Of a stretch of 64,000 nt of DNA, positions 52,992-61,500 are shown one piece after another. This DNA is from JAKPQD01 sp029572965 (GTDB lineage: Bacteria > Bacteroidota > Bacteroidia > Bacteroidales > DTGW01). The translations under genes were made by a program, and so were the position numbers. Each line of letters begins with the position of its first letter. Positions within the stretch are counted from its first letter, which is position 1. Under the pieces are notes generated by a model, which saw nothing but the letters and a program-made list of their open reading frames with translations, was not told the origin of the DNA and did not search any database. The stretch spans positions 3,738-67,737 of the forward strand of contig DAOSPF010000010.1 in assembly GCA_035374585.1 (NCBI GenBank), in the 5' to 3' direction.

Positions 52992-53108
52992 AATGTCGTT
53001 TAGTTAAGTATAAAAAAAACGCCGACAGGCCTGAAAGCTGTCGGGTTAGTTTCACCCCTGACCTGACAGCGTTCGCAGAACCTGTCAAAGTCTTAACTAA
53101 ACGACATT
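52992..53108. mobile_element. 117-bp MITE-like element with perfect 17-bp terminal inverted repeats
   Basis: The ends AATGTCGTTTAGTTAAG (52992-53008) and CTTAACTAAACGACATT (53092-53108) are perfect reverse complements. The interior has a CCGACAG/CTGTCGG hairpin and no coding capacity. This is the layout of a miniature inverted-repeat element, mobilised in trans by a full-length relative. A partial match, CTTAACTAAAC, occurs near 63877. Confidence 0.7.
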
Positions 53109-53244
53109 GAATCTTATATATTGAAAGAAATATAAAATTAACTCTAATGTTCTCAAATCTTCTATGTCCAAGATAGCATATTATTCTTTAGCTCATCATT
53201 TACTGGCCCAATGGGGGGCATGAGATTTTTATGTTAATATGCAA

Positions 53245-54534
53245 TTAAAGATTATATGCTTTCTTCAATGCCTGCTCAATATCGGCTATAATGTCATTGG
53301 CATTTTCGATACCTACAGAAAAACGGATAAGGTCAGGGGCAACTCCAGCGGCTATTAACTGCTCATCAGTAAGTTGCCGGTGAGTATGGCTTGCAGGATG
53401 AAGGACAGATGTACGGGCATCTGCTACGTGAGTAACAATTGCTGCCAACTGCAAACTATCCATAAAACGGATAGAATTATCCCGTCCACCTTTAAGTCCA
53501 AATGTCAAAACACCACATGAACCATTTGGTAAGTATTTCAGGCCAAGCTGATAATACTTATCACCTGGCAAACCACAATAATGCACCCATGCCACTTTAT
53601 CATTTGATTGAAGATATTCAGCCACTTTTTGTGCATTCTCGCAATGACGTGCCATCCTCAAATGAAGCGTTTCTAAGCCAAGATTTATCAAAAATGCATG
53701 GTTAGGCGATTGTATCGAGCCCAAATCTCTCATCAACTGTACCGTAGCTTTTGTAATATAAGCCTTATTCCCAAAACTTTTGGTATATATCAGGCCATGA
53801 TACGAATCATCAGGAGTGGTAAGCCCTGGGAATTTGTCTTTATTGGCATCCCAGTCAAATTTACCACTATCAACAATGGCTCCTCCTACAGTACTGGCAT
53901 GGCCGTCCAAATATTTTGTGGTAGAGTGAACAACAATATCAGCGCCCCATTCAAAAGGACGACAATTGATTGGAGTAGCAAAAGTGTTATCAACTATTAA
54001 TGGAACGCCCATTTTATGGGCTATTTTGGCCATTTTTTCAATATCCAGCACGGCCATTCCCGGATTGGCAATAGTTTCGCCAAACAAGGCTTTTGTGTTA
54101 GGACGAAATGCTTTTACAATATCTTCTTCAGAATCGTCCTGATTTACAAAAGTAACCTCAATACCAAGTTTTTTCATAGTTACAGAAAAAAGGTTAAAGG
54201 TCCCTCCATAAATAGCAGAAGTGCTAACAAAATAGTCACCAGCTGAACAAATATTAAAAATAGCATAAAAATTAGCGGCCTGTCCAGACGAAGTAAGCAT
54301 AGCCCCAACTCCACCTTCAAGTGCAGCAATCTTTGAAGCAACAGCATCATTGGTAGGGTTTTGCAAACGGGTATAAAAATAACCGGCTTCTTCCAAATCA
54401 AAAAGTTTGGCCATTTGCTCGCTTGTTTCGTACTTAAATGTAGTACTTTGATAAATTGGCAATACCCTTGGCTCGCCTTTTTGCGGCTGCCATCCGCCCT
54501 GTACACAGATTGTCTCCCTGCTCTGCTTGTTCAT
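53245..54534 (-). CDS. O-acetylhomoserine sulfhydrylase-type PLP enzyme
   Basis: This 429-residue Cys/Met-metabolism PLP enzyme matches the MetY (O-acetylhomoserine aminocarboxypropyltransferase) subgroup in length and motifs. The start is 'ETICVQGGWQPQKGEPRVLP'. The cofactor region includes 'LTSSGQAANFYAIFNICSAG', 'PLIVDNTFATPINCRPFEWG', and the PLP-binding lysine 'VVHSTTKYLDGHASTVGG'. It makes homocysteine from O-acetylhomoserine and sulfide, or the cysteine analogue. Neither metX nor other sulfur genes are adjacent. Cystathionine gamma-lyase-type activity is less likely given the length and the 'QPQKGEPR' start region. Confidence 0.9.
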   Translation of the reverse strand: MNKQSRETICVQGGWQPQKGEPRVLPIYQSTTFKYETSEQMAKLFDLEEAGYFYTRLQNPTNDAVASKIAALEGGVGAMLTSSGQAANFYAIFNICSAGDYFVSTSAIYGGTFNLFSVTMKKLGIEVTFVNQDDSEEDIVKAFRPNTKALFGETIANPGMAVLDIEKMAKIAHKMGVPLIVDNTFATPINCRPFEWGADIVVHSTTKYLDGHASTVGGAIVDSGKFDWDANKDKFPGLTTPDDSYHGLIYTKSFGNKAYITKATVQLMRDLGSIQSPNHAFLINLGLETLHLRMARHCENAQKVAEYLQSNDKVAWVHYCGLPGDKYYQLGLKYLPNGSCGVLTFGLKGGRDNSIRFMDSLQLAAIVTHVADARTSVLHPASHTHRQLTDEQLIAAGVAPDLIRFSVGIENANDIIADIEQALKKAYNL

Positions 54535-54809
54535 TTTATTCTTTCTTTTTGTTTCTTCGTTAAAACTTAGGTTTAAAGCAAAACCCTTTTATCAATTCAG
54601 AAACAAAAGTAACAAACAATTTGTTATTCAGAGTACGAATTTCATCAGGCTTGACTATAAAGCAACAGAATCAAACAAATACCTGCCCTATTCAACGACT
54701 TCAGGGCAAAAAGATAATAAAACAAAGGGCCATAAAATAGATATTTCTACATTACGGCCCTCGATTATACGTTGCTGCCTTTTGAAAAAGACAATTTTAG
54801 AAAAAAATC

Positions 54810-54934
54810 AGTGTTGTCTGGTAAAAGTATTAATGTAGGGCTAAAGCCCTGCACATATAAACCTATAAATGACTACAATAAATAATCGCTAAAAACAATC
54901 TGCGACCGTTTTAATTGGTTTTCCGGACAACAGT
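54810..54934. mobile_element. second MITE-like element with ACTGTTGTCCGG-type ends
   Basis: The left end AGTGTTGTCTGGTAAAA (54810-54826) and right end TTTTCCGGACAACAGT (54919-54934) are imperfect inverted copies related to the ends of the 4064-4296 element. The interior includes the hairpin AGGGCTAAAGCCCT. The remaining 54535-54809 spacer holds no gene; a CAAAAGTA at 54604-54611 could be a minus-strand -7 element for the PLP-enzyme gene. Confidence 0.5.
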
Positions 54935-54941
54935 GAAAAAA

Positions 54942-55310
54942 TTAACCTTTAAGTTTTTTTAAAGCTTCAAGTCTTTCCTGATTTTTTCTAATATTTTCTT
55001 CAAGTTTTTGAATTTCTTTTTCTTTGATATTTTCAAGAATTTCTCTGATTTTTTCAATTTGCTCTAAAGAAAAATCTCTATTTTCAATTTCTTGTTTAAG
55101 AAATGAAATGAAATCTTTTTCTTTTCTGATATATTTTCTTTTTGTTGGCTTGGGCAATTTTAAATCAACAGGGTTTTCAGTTTTTCCTTGAATTGTATTA
55201 ACTGGGTTTTCTGTTTTCTTTGCAGCAATATTTTTAAACTTTGCTATCTTTTTAGTAGCTGGGGCAGGCTTTGCAACTTTGTCTTCAAGAATTTTTCTTA
55301 TTCTGGGCAT
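54942..55310 (-). CDS. hypothetical basic coiled-coil protein
   Basis: This 122-residue protein was not recognised. Residues 1-55 are basic and Pro/Ala-rich ('KVAKPAPATKKIAKFKNIAA'), with the tandem 'TENPVNTIQGKTENPVDLKL'. Residues 56-122 are a long charged helix likely to form a coiled coil ('FSLEQIEKIREILENIKEKE', 'QERLEALKKLKG'). It ends eight bases from a MITE-like element. The frame is intact and composition is coherent, so it is probably a real gene. A DNA-binding or structural role is only a guess from charge. Confidence 0.6.
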   Translation of the reverse strand: MPRIRKILEDKVAKPAPATKKIAKFKNIAAKKTENPVNTIQGKTENPVDLKLPKPTKRKYIRKEKDFISFLKQEIENRDFSLEQIEKIREILENIKEKEIQKLEENIRKNQERLEALKKLKG

Positions 55311-55529
55311 AAAAAATAAAAATTAACTGTGAATAATGCACAAATATATAAATTATTTAATTCTAAACATTTACAATCAACTCCCCAAATAGTAAATTTA
55401 CAAACGTTAAAGTTTGTATTTCGTTCATGGCATTGCACAAATTGAAGGTTTGCCCAAAGACCCGGGAGTAAAAGATTTAAGAGCCCAAAGAGGGAGAAAA
55501 ACACAAAGTTGCTTGCTTTTGTTTATTGG

Positions 55530-56114
55530 TTAATCAATAACTTTTTTTATCATAACGATACCCGAAAAACAATCTCTTCCACAATAAATACCATTTTTAT
55601 TTAACAAAAATATTTGATAGATATTTTCTTGTCTGGCAAAATCTTTCAAAAACAACAAGTTTTCGGGTTTGTAATTGGCTTTGATGGCTTTGATTATACG
55701 TTTAGTGTTTTTGTTTGAGTAAAATTTGACAGAATCTGTATTGAATTCGTAAAATCCAATCATCATTAATGATTGAGCTTTATTGAAGTGAAAAACAAAA
55801 TTACATGATTTGTTATTGACAATGCTATCAAAACTTTTTTTTGCTATCTCATCGGCTTTTATTTGTGAAACAGATTTGTTTAATGAAATAACTTCGCTCA
55901 TATATGCGCTATATAAAGCATTGCTTTCGCAACATATTTCTTTTGCAGTGTTTGTTTTGGTATCTACAGCTGTAAATACTACAAAATCTGAAGAACACGA
56001 ATTGTTATAAAAAGTTTTATTGATATACTTTGCCCTGGCAGAATCATAACAATTGTTGCAGTTTACCAAAAGCAGCGCATGGAAAAAGAAAATAAAAATT
56101 TTAACGTGTTTCAT
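55530..56114 (-). CDS. hypothetical lipoprotein
   Basis: This 194-residue protein has a lipoprotein signal ('IFFFHALLLVNCNNCYD', probable lipidated Cys 19). A cysteine-bearing region follows ('FYNNSCSSDFVVF', 'AKEICCESNALYSAYMS'), then a compact C-terminal part ('CNFVFHFNKAQSLMMIGFYE', 'NIYQIFLLNKNGIYCGRDCF'). No family was recognised. It stands between a hypothetical gene and gdhA with no obvious operon partner. It is probably attached to the outer or inner membrane facing the periplasm. Confidence 0.65.
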   Translation of the reverse strand: MKHVKIFIFFFHALLLVNCNNCYDSARAKYINKTFYNNSCSSDFVVFTAVDTKTNTAKEICCESNALYSAYMSEVISLNKSVSQIKADEIAKKSFDSIVNNKSCNFVFHFNKAQSLMMIGFYEFNTDSVKFYSNKNTKRIIKAIKANYKPENLLFLKDFARQENIYQIFLLNKNGIYCGRDCFSGIVMIKKVID

Positions 56115-56324
56115 AGTAGTGTTTTTTATTTGTGTTTTATAATCAAGCCAAAAGCATTTTAAAGGGCAAAAATATTAAATAGACATTAATAATGAAAACC
56201 CCATGATTCTGCAAATCGCAAACACGATGATGTTTATTGTGGGTGTTCTCCCGCCAAAGACAGGACAAGCTATCATTCCTTAAAAATTAAATTTTATTAT
56301 GAAGGAATAAGGTACATTTAAAAT

Positions 56325-56359
56325 AAAATGGCCCTCTGCAAAAACAGAAGGCCATTTTT
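56325..56359 (-). terminator. terminator of gdhA
   Basis: AAAATGGCC (56325-56333) and GGCCATTTT (56350-56358) form a perfect 9-base stem, U-rich on both sides. It lies 38 bases beyond the gdhA stop and can work bidirectionally. The rest of the 56115-56396 spacer shows nothing further. Confidence 0.75.
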
Positions 56360-56396
56360 ATTGCGAACCTGACGGTTCATTATCTTCGGCTAAAGA

Positions 56397-57749
56397 TTAT
56401 ACAAGACCTTGAGCTATCATAGCATCGGCCACTTTGATAAAGCCACCGATGTTAGCACCTTTCACGTAGTTTACATATCCGTCTTTTTCTGAACCATATT
56501 TTACACAAGTAGCGTGGATGTTACACATGATTTGGTCAAGTTTAGCATCAACTTCTTCGCGTGTCCAAGGCAGGCGCATTGAGTTTTGGGTCATTTCGAG
56601 ACCTGAAGTAGCAACCCCTCCGGCGTTAGCAGCTTTGCCCGGGCCATACATGATTTTAGACTTTAAGAAAACTTCTATGGCTTCCGGGGTTGAAGGCATA
56701 TTAGCGCCTTCGGCTACTGCAATACAACCATTTTTAATAAGGGTTTTAGCATCTTCTTCGTTTAATTCGTTTTGTGTAGCGCAAGGAAGGGCTATATCAC
56801 ATTTAACCCCCCAAGGAGTTTTGCCTTCATGGTAGGTAGCGCTTTTGTATTTTGCAGCATATTCTTTGATACGGCCACGTTTTACATTTTTGAGGTCCAT
56901 CACAAATGCAAGTTTTTCTTCGTTGAAACCTTCAGGGTCATGGATAAAACCGTTAGAGTCAGAAAGGGTAACAACTTTTGCCCCATATTGCATTGCTTTT
57001 TCAACTGCATACTGAGCAACGTTGCCTGAACCTGAAATAACAACAGTTTTGCCTTTCATGTCCATTTTTCTCATCTTCATCATTTCTCTGACAAAATATA
57101 CTGTACCGTAGCCAGTAGCTTCAGGACGAATTAGGCTACCGCCCCAGCCAAGGCCTTTACCTGTAAGCACCCCGGTAAATTCGTTACGCAATCTTTTATA
57201 TTGGCCATACATAAAACCAATTTCGCGGCCACCAACGCCTATATCCCCGGCAGGTACGTCAGTATCTGCGCCAATATGCTTACAAAGTTCGGTCATGAAG
57301 CTTTGGCAAAAACGCATGATTTCGTTGTCTGATTTTCCTTTAGGGTCGAAGTCGGAACCACCTTTTCCACCTCCCATAGGAAGTGTTGTTAGGCTGTTTT
57401 TGAAAACTTGCTCAAAAGCCAGGAATTTCAGCACACCCAGGTTTACAGTTGGGTGTAAACGCAAACCTCCCTTGTAAGGGCCAATGGCACTGTTCATCTG
57501 AACACGGAACCCACGGTTGATTTGGAAATTTCCGGCATCGTCTAACCATGGAACACGGAAAATGATAACACGTTCTGGCTCAGCTATCCTTTCAAGGATT
57601 TTAGCAGCTTTGTACTTAGGGTTTTCTTCAATAAAATCCATAAGAGATTCAGCAACTTCTTTTACAGCCTGGTGAAATTCAGATTCCCCAGGGTTTTTAG
57701 CAATAATTTTTGCCATGAATTCATTCAATGCAGCATCTGTCTTTGCCAT
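56397..57749 (-). CDS. gdhA: glutamate dehydrogenase
   Basis: This 450-residue hexameric enzyme converts 2-oxoglutarate and ammonia to glutamate with NAD(P)H. Landmarks are 'NSAIGPYKGGLRLHPTVNLG', the catalytic-lysine region 'LPMGGGKGGSDFDPKGKS', and 'DTDVPAGDIGVGGREIGFMY'. The Rossmann motif is 'VVISGSGNVAQYAVEK'. Length and sequence fit the small bacterial NADP-dependent class, though cofactor preference cannot be fixed by eye. It has a well-formed promoter (57789-57817) and its own terminator. No glutamine synthetase or regulator is adjacent. Confidence 0.96.
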   Translation of the reverse strand: MAKTDAALNEFMAKIIAKNPGESEFHQAVKEVAESLMDFIEENPKYKAAKILERIAEPERVIIFRVPWLDDAGNFQINRGFRVQMNSAIGPYKGGLRLHPTVNLGVLKFLAFEQVFKNSLTTLPMGGGKGGSDFDPKGKSDNEIMRFCQSFMTELCKHIGADTDVPAGDIGVGGREIGFMYGQYKRLRNEFTGVLTGKGLGWGGSLIRPEATGYGTVYFVREMMKMRKMDMKGKTVVISGSGNVAQYAVEKAMQYGAKVVTLSDSNGFIHDPEGFNEEKLAFVMDLKNVKRGRIKEYAAKYKSATYHEGKTPWGVKCDIALPCATQNELNEEDAKTLIKNGCIAVAEGANMPSTPEAIEVFLKSKIMYGPGKAANAGGVATSGLEMTQNSMRLPWTREEVDAKLDQIMCNIHATCVKYGSEKDGYVNYVKGANIGGFIKVADAMIAQGLV

Positions 57750-57788
57750 ATTTTTTGTTTTTTAAAATGTTTAAAATTTTCAATGTCC

Positions 57789-57817
57789 CAAATGTAATAT
57801 GGCCTTTGGATTGACAA
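57789..57817 (-). promoter_or_regulatory. gdhA promoter
   Basis: On the minus strand TTG (57817-57815), an 18-base spacer and TACATTTG (57796-57789) match the Bacteroidota consensus, 39 bases before the ATG at 57749. Confidence 0.65.
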
Positions 57818-57882
57818 AAAATATGGACTTTACTTTACGTGTTTCACGTATGTTTTTCAGTAATTTTCTTATGCAAAAGATT

Positions 57883-58539
57883 TTATATTTCTATCAAATT
57901 ATTGCGTATGGCAAATTTTACCATATCTACGGTGGTCTTTAGGTTGAGTTTTTGCATAATATGGTTTTTGTGAGTTTCTACGGTTCGAAGGCTGATAAAT
58001 AGTTTCTCGGCAATTTCTTTGTTGGTATAATTTTCGCCCCAGAGTTTAAGTATTTCTACCTGGCGGGCGCTAAGGTTCCCGATTTCAGCTTTAGGCATCT
58101 TGTCTTCGCTTTTGAAGCGGGTAATATATTTATTGATAAGTAAATGTGTGATGGACTTGCTATAATAGTCAAAACCATTACGAATAGTATAAATAGCTTC
58201 AACCATCTCGTTGCGGTCAGCCTCTCGGGCCAAATAACCTTTTGCACCTGCCTTGATAGTTTTCAAAACCATTTCGTCACTATTAACTGCTGAAATTACA
58301 AGTATGCGTGTCTTTGAAATGGTAAGGTTTATTTGCGAGATTAGGTTTAAAATAGCAGTATCAAGGACATGAATATTGACAATGAGGATATTTACTGGTT
58401 GCAATTTAAGGGTTTCTAATAACTTAGCTTTGTCAGAACATTGAAATATTATTTTAATATTTTCATTCTGGGAGAATAATGAGCTTAACCCTTCCATTAC
58501 TATTTTATGCTCATCAAAAAGACCTATCGAAATGCTCAT
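57883..58539 (-). CDS. LuxR/NarL-type response regulator with degenerate receiver
   Basis: This 218-residue regulator has a receiver-like domain (about 1-120) and a C-terminal LuxR HTH (about 152-215: 'LSARQVEILKLWGENYTNKE', 'LFISLRTVETHKNHIMQKLN'). The receiver keeps D9/E10, but the phospho-accepting aspartate position is Asn55 ('ILIVNIHVLD') and the conserved lysine is Arg105 ('KGYLAR'). Ordinary phosphorylation is therefore unlikely. It starts 23 bases after the large PPDK-type signalling protein on the same strand, so the two are probably one operon. It may respond to protein-protein contact with that neighbour rather than to a kinase. Confidence 0.85.
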   Translation of the reverse strand: MSISIGLFDEHKIVMEGLSSLFSQNENIKIIFQCSDKAKLLETLKLQPVNILIVNIHVLDTAILNLISQINLTISKTRILVISAVNSDEMVLKTIKAGAKGYLAREADRNEMVEAIYTIRNGFDYYSKSITHLLINKYITRFKSEDKMPKAEIGNLSARQVEILKLWGENYTNKEIAEKLFISLRTVETHKNHIMQKLNLKTTVDMVKFAIRNNLIEI

Positions 58540-58562
58540 ATCAAAACCTGTTTAAATGCAAA

Positions 58563-61500
58563 TTAAAACATTATTACTGATTTTTTTTCTCGTCCGTTCA
58601 TCACTATTTTCAAAGGCTTTGCAAATTGTACATGTTTAAAATAGTTAGTTTTATGGATTACTTTTTGCTTGTTAAGTATTTTCCACTGTATAAATTCAGA
58701 AAGAGAAGTGTCGTGCACAGAAAAATACCCAATATTCATAGAAGTTACGTTATGAAAAAAATGAGATCCTAAAGATGAATCAAGCGGGAAATTACTCAGG
58801 CTGATTTCTACAATCACTTTTGCATTAGAGATTTGTCCCCAGACTACAGGAATGCCAAGAAATTGGTCTTGAGTGCCCCAACGTCCCGGACCGATAAGAA
58901 TATACTGCCGGTCGTTTTTTTGCATCATATTGTTCAAATGTTCAATTTCTTTGACCATTTCCAATGTTTTGAGCCGGTCAAATTTTGCCACATCAACGTA
59001 TATTACATCGCGAATATTGTTAATTACCCCATTGCCAAGGCTTGACTCGGTATATAATATGGTATTTTCTTTGTTTATTTCGTCAAAATCAAAATTATGG
59101 TTGAACTGGCTACCTACAAGTGGTTTGATTTGCAGCAGATAAAAAGAGGGCAGACCGTTGGCCGAAGGGGTTAAATCAACAGCATATTCTATTTCGACCG
59201 GACAACCTTGAGCTTCTTTGATAGTGTTGAGTAAAACGTCAATAAGCTGGGCAAGAGGGATGTAGTTGTATTTTAAAATATTGGCAAAATTTACAATACG
59301 AGGACCGGGAGAGTTGATGCCGGTTTCAATACGATCATTATCAGGGTTATAAACAGAAGCACAATGTTTCAGTGTTCCATCTTTTTCAGCTACACTAATA
59401 TCAAGCAATGCAAGAGGTGCCATTTCTCCATCTTCAATGTAATTGATGTTTTTCTTGGACATATCTACTGCTAAGAAGTTTACCTGTGTACTATTGAGCA
59501 GGTCTTTTCGAGTAAAAATTTCTATTTTCGGGTACTTTGGCGAGAAGCGAAATGACTTTCCTCCGCCAACAACATAATTGCCAAGGCCAACAGCAGCAAC
59601 CGCAAACCCCTCTTCGGGTTTCATGTGGGCAACCGGATAATAGTTGTATGATTGGGCTGTACCGCTAATGTGAGGGTAGTAATAATTGCCGTATTGATTC
59701 CCGACCAGTTCCTGCAACACAACAGCCATACGTTCTTCTTCAACTTTATGATGTATCGCCTTAAAGTAGGAACGTGAATGGTCTGAATAAATAGATGCAA
59801 ATACCAGTTTTATAGCCTTTGTAAGGTGGTCAAGGTTAATTTTTTTATTTTTACTATTATTAAGTACAATAAAGGTGTCAAAAACCCCGGCAAATGGCTG
59901 AGATAATGAATCTTCGGAGATACTTGACGAACGTACAGCAATAGGTTTGTTTATCCGCGAAATAAAATGTTCCAGCTTGCGCATTAAGCCATGTGAGAGG
60001 TGGGCATGAAGAAAATGATGTTTTATTTCCTCATACGAAATATTGGCATTGAAAATTTTGTCGTACAAATGGTTACGTTCCATGAAACTTTCAAATTCCT
60101 CAACTCCAATAATAGCAGTAACAGGAGTTCGGATATTTATTTCTTTGTTAAATGCCGAAAAATCGAGGTTATGTATCAATGTATTGATAAAAGCCAGTCC
60201 CCGTCCTTTTCCTCCCAAAGAACCATTGGCCAACAAATAAATATTTTTTTCGTCAATGATGCTTGTTTCTTCATAGGTAAGTATTTTGCCGCGTATTTTC
60301 TCTTCTTTGTAGTCATTGATGGTTTTAATAAAATTTTGCCTAAAAACTTCAATAGACTCAAACTCTTTAATTCTAAAAGGGTTTATGGTTTTTGCCAATT
60401 TAATCTCGCCTCGCGACATAAGCCAAAGCGAAAACTGATTGGCTTCACTATGCAAAAACAGGGATTCTTCAGGTATAGTGTAAAGGATATCGCGAAATTC
60501 TTTCAGAGTGTGGGCGACAGCAAGCTGTCTTCCTTCTTTATCGCGGAATACAAAATCTCCAAAGCCGAGATGATATGTAATAAATTGTTTAATCTCAGTA
60601 AGCAGGCTTTCTGAGTTTTTATTAATGAAACTTACCCCGATTTTTTCAGCTATTTTTTGGTTCTTTACTTCCGAAGATTGCAATAAAATTGGCAGATTTT
60701 TCAGATTAGCCTTCACATATTTACTAAACCTGACCCCTGCATGTTTATCAAGTTTTCCATCCCTTTCAAATTCAACATCAGAGATAACACAAAGCAGAAA
60801 GTCTTTATATTTATTATATATATACATTGCATCTTCGTAATTGCGGGCATGAAGTATTTTCGGACGCGAACGCATCTTACTAATCTTATCAATCTCGTTT
60901 TTCTCTACTTCGGGCAACAATTGCTGAATTTGGCCAAATACAACAGAATACAGTGTTTGCAGGTATTTTGAATAATACTGTGCAGAATCTTCGATAACCA
61001 GGATGACACGTACCAAGCCTACCTTAGTGTCGTTTTCTACGTTGGCGCTATCTTCTATTGACTTAACAATAGCAAAAATAATCTGAGAGTTCCCGTTCCA
61101 TACAAAAAGTTTATCTACAGATTTCACGGTAGGCACAAGTTCCTCAAAATATTTTATATTACTTTTTTGATTTAGCAGGAGGAATATAGGCAGGTTGGGC
61201 CTAACTTGCTTAATTTTCTGGCTTAAATCTATGGGGGCATTAGAATCGATACCAACCATAAGGATTACAAGGTCAAAACTGGTTGTATCAAGGAGCTCAA
61301 GAGCTTCTTCGGCAGATGTGACACCTGTAATACGGGGCAACGAGAACAAACTGTACTGGTATATTTCGCCCATGAACTGCTCAAAGAAGCTGTCCTCATT
61401 TTCGAGGATAAAAGCATCGTACAATGTAGCTACAAAAAGGATGTCCTTAACCTTGTACTTCATCATATCGAGATAAATATACTTATCCAGAATCTGTTTA

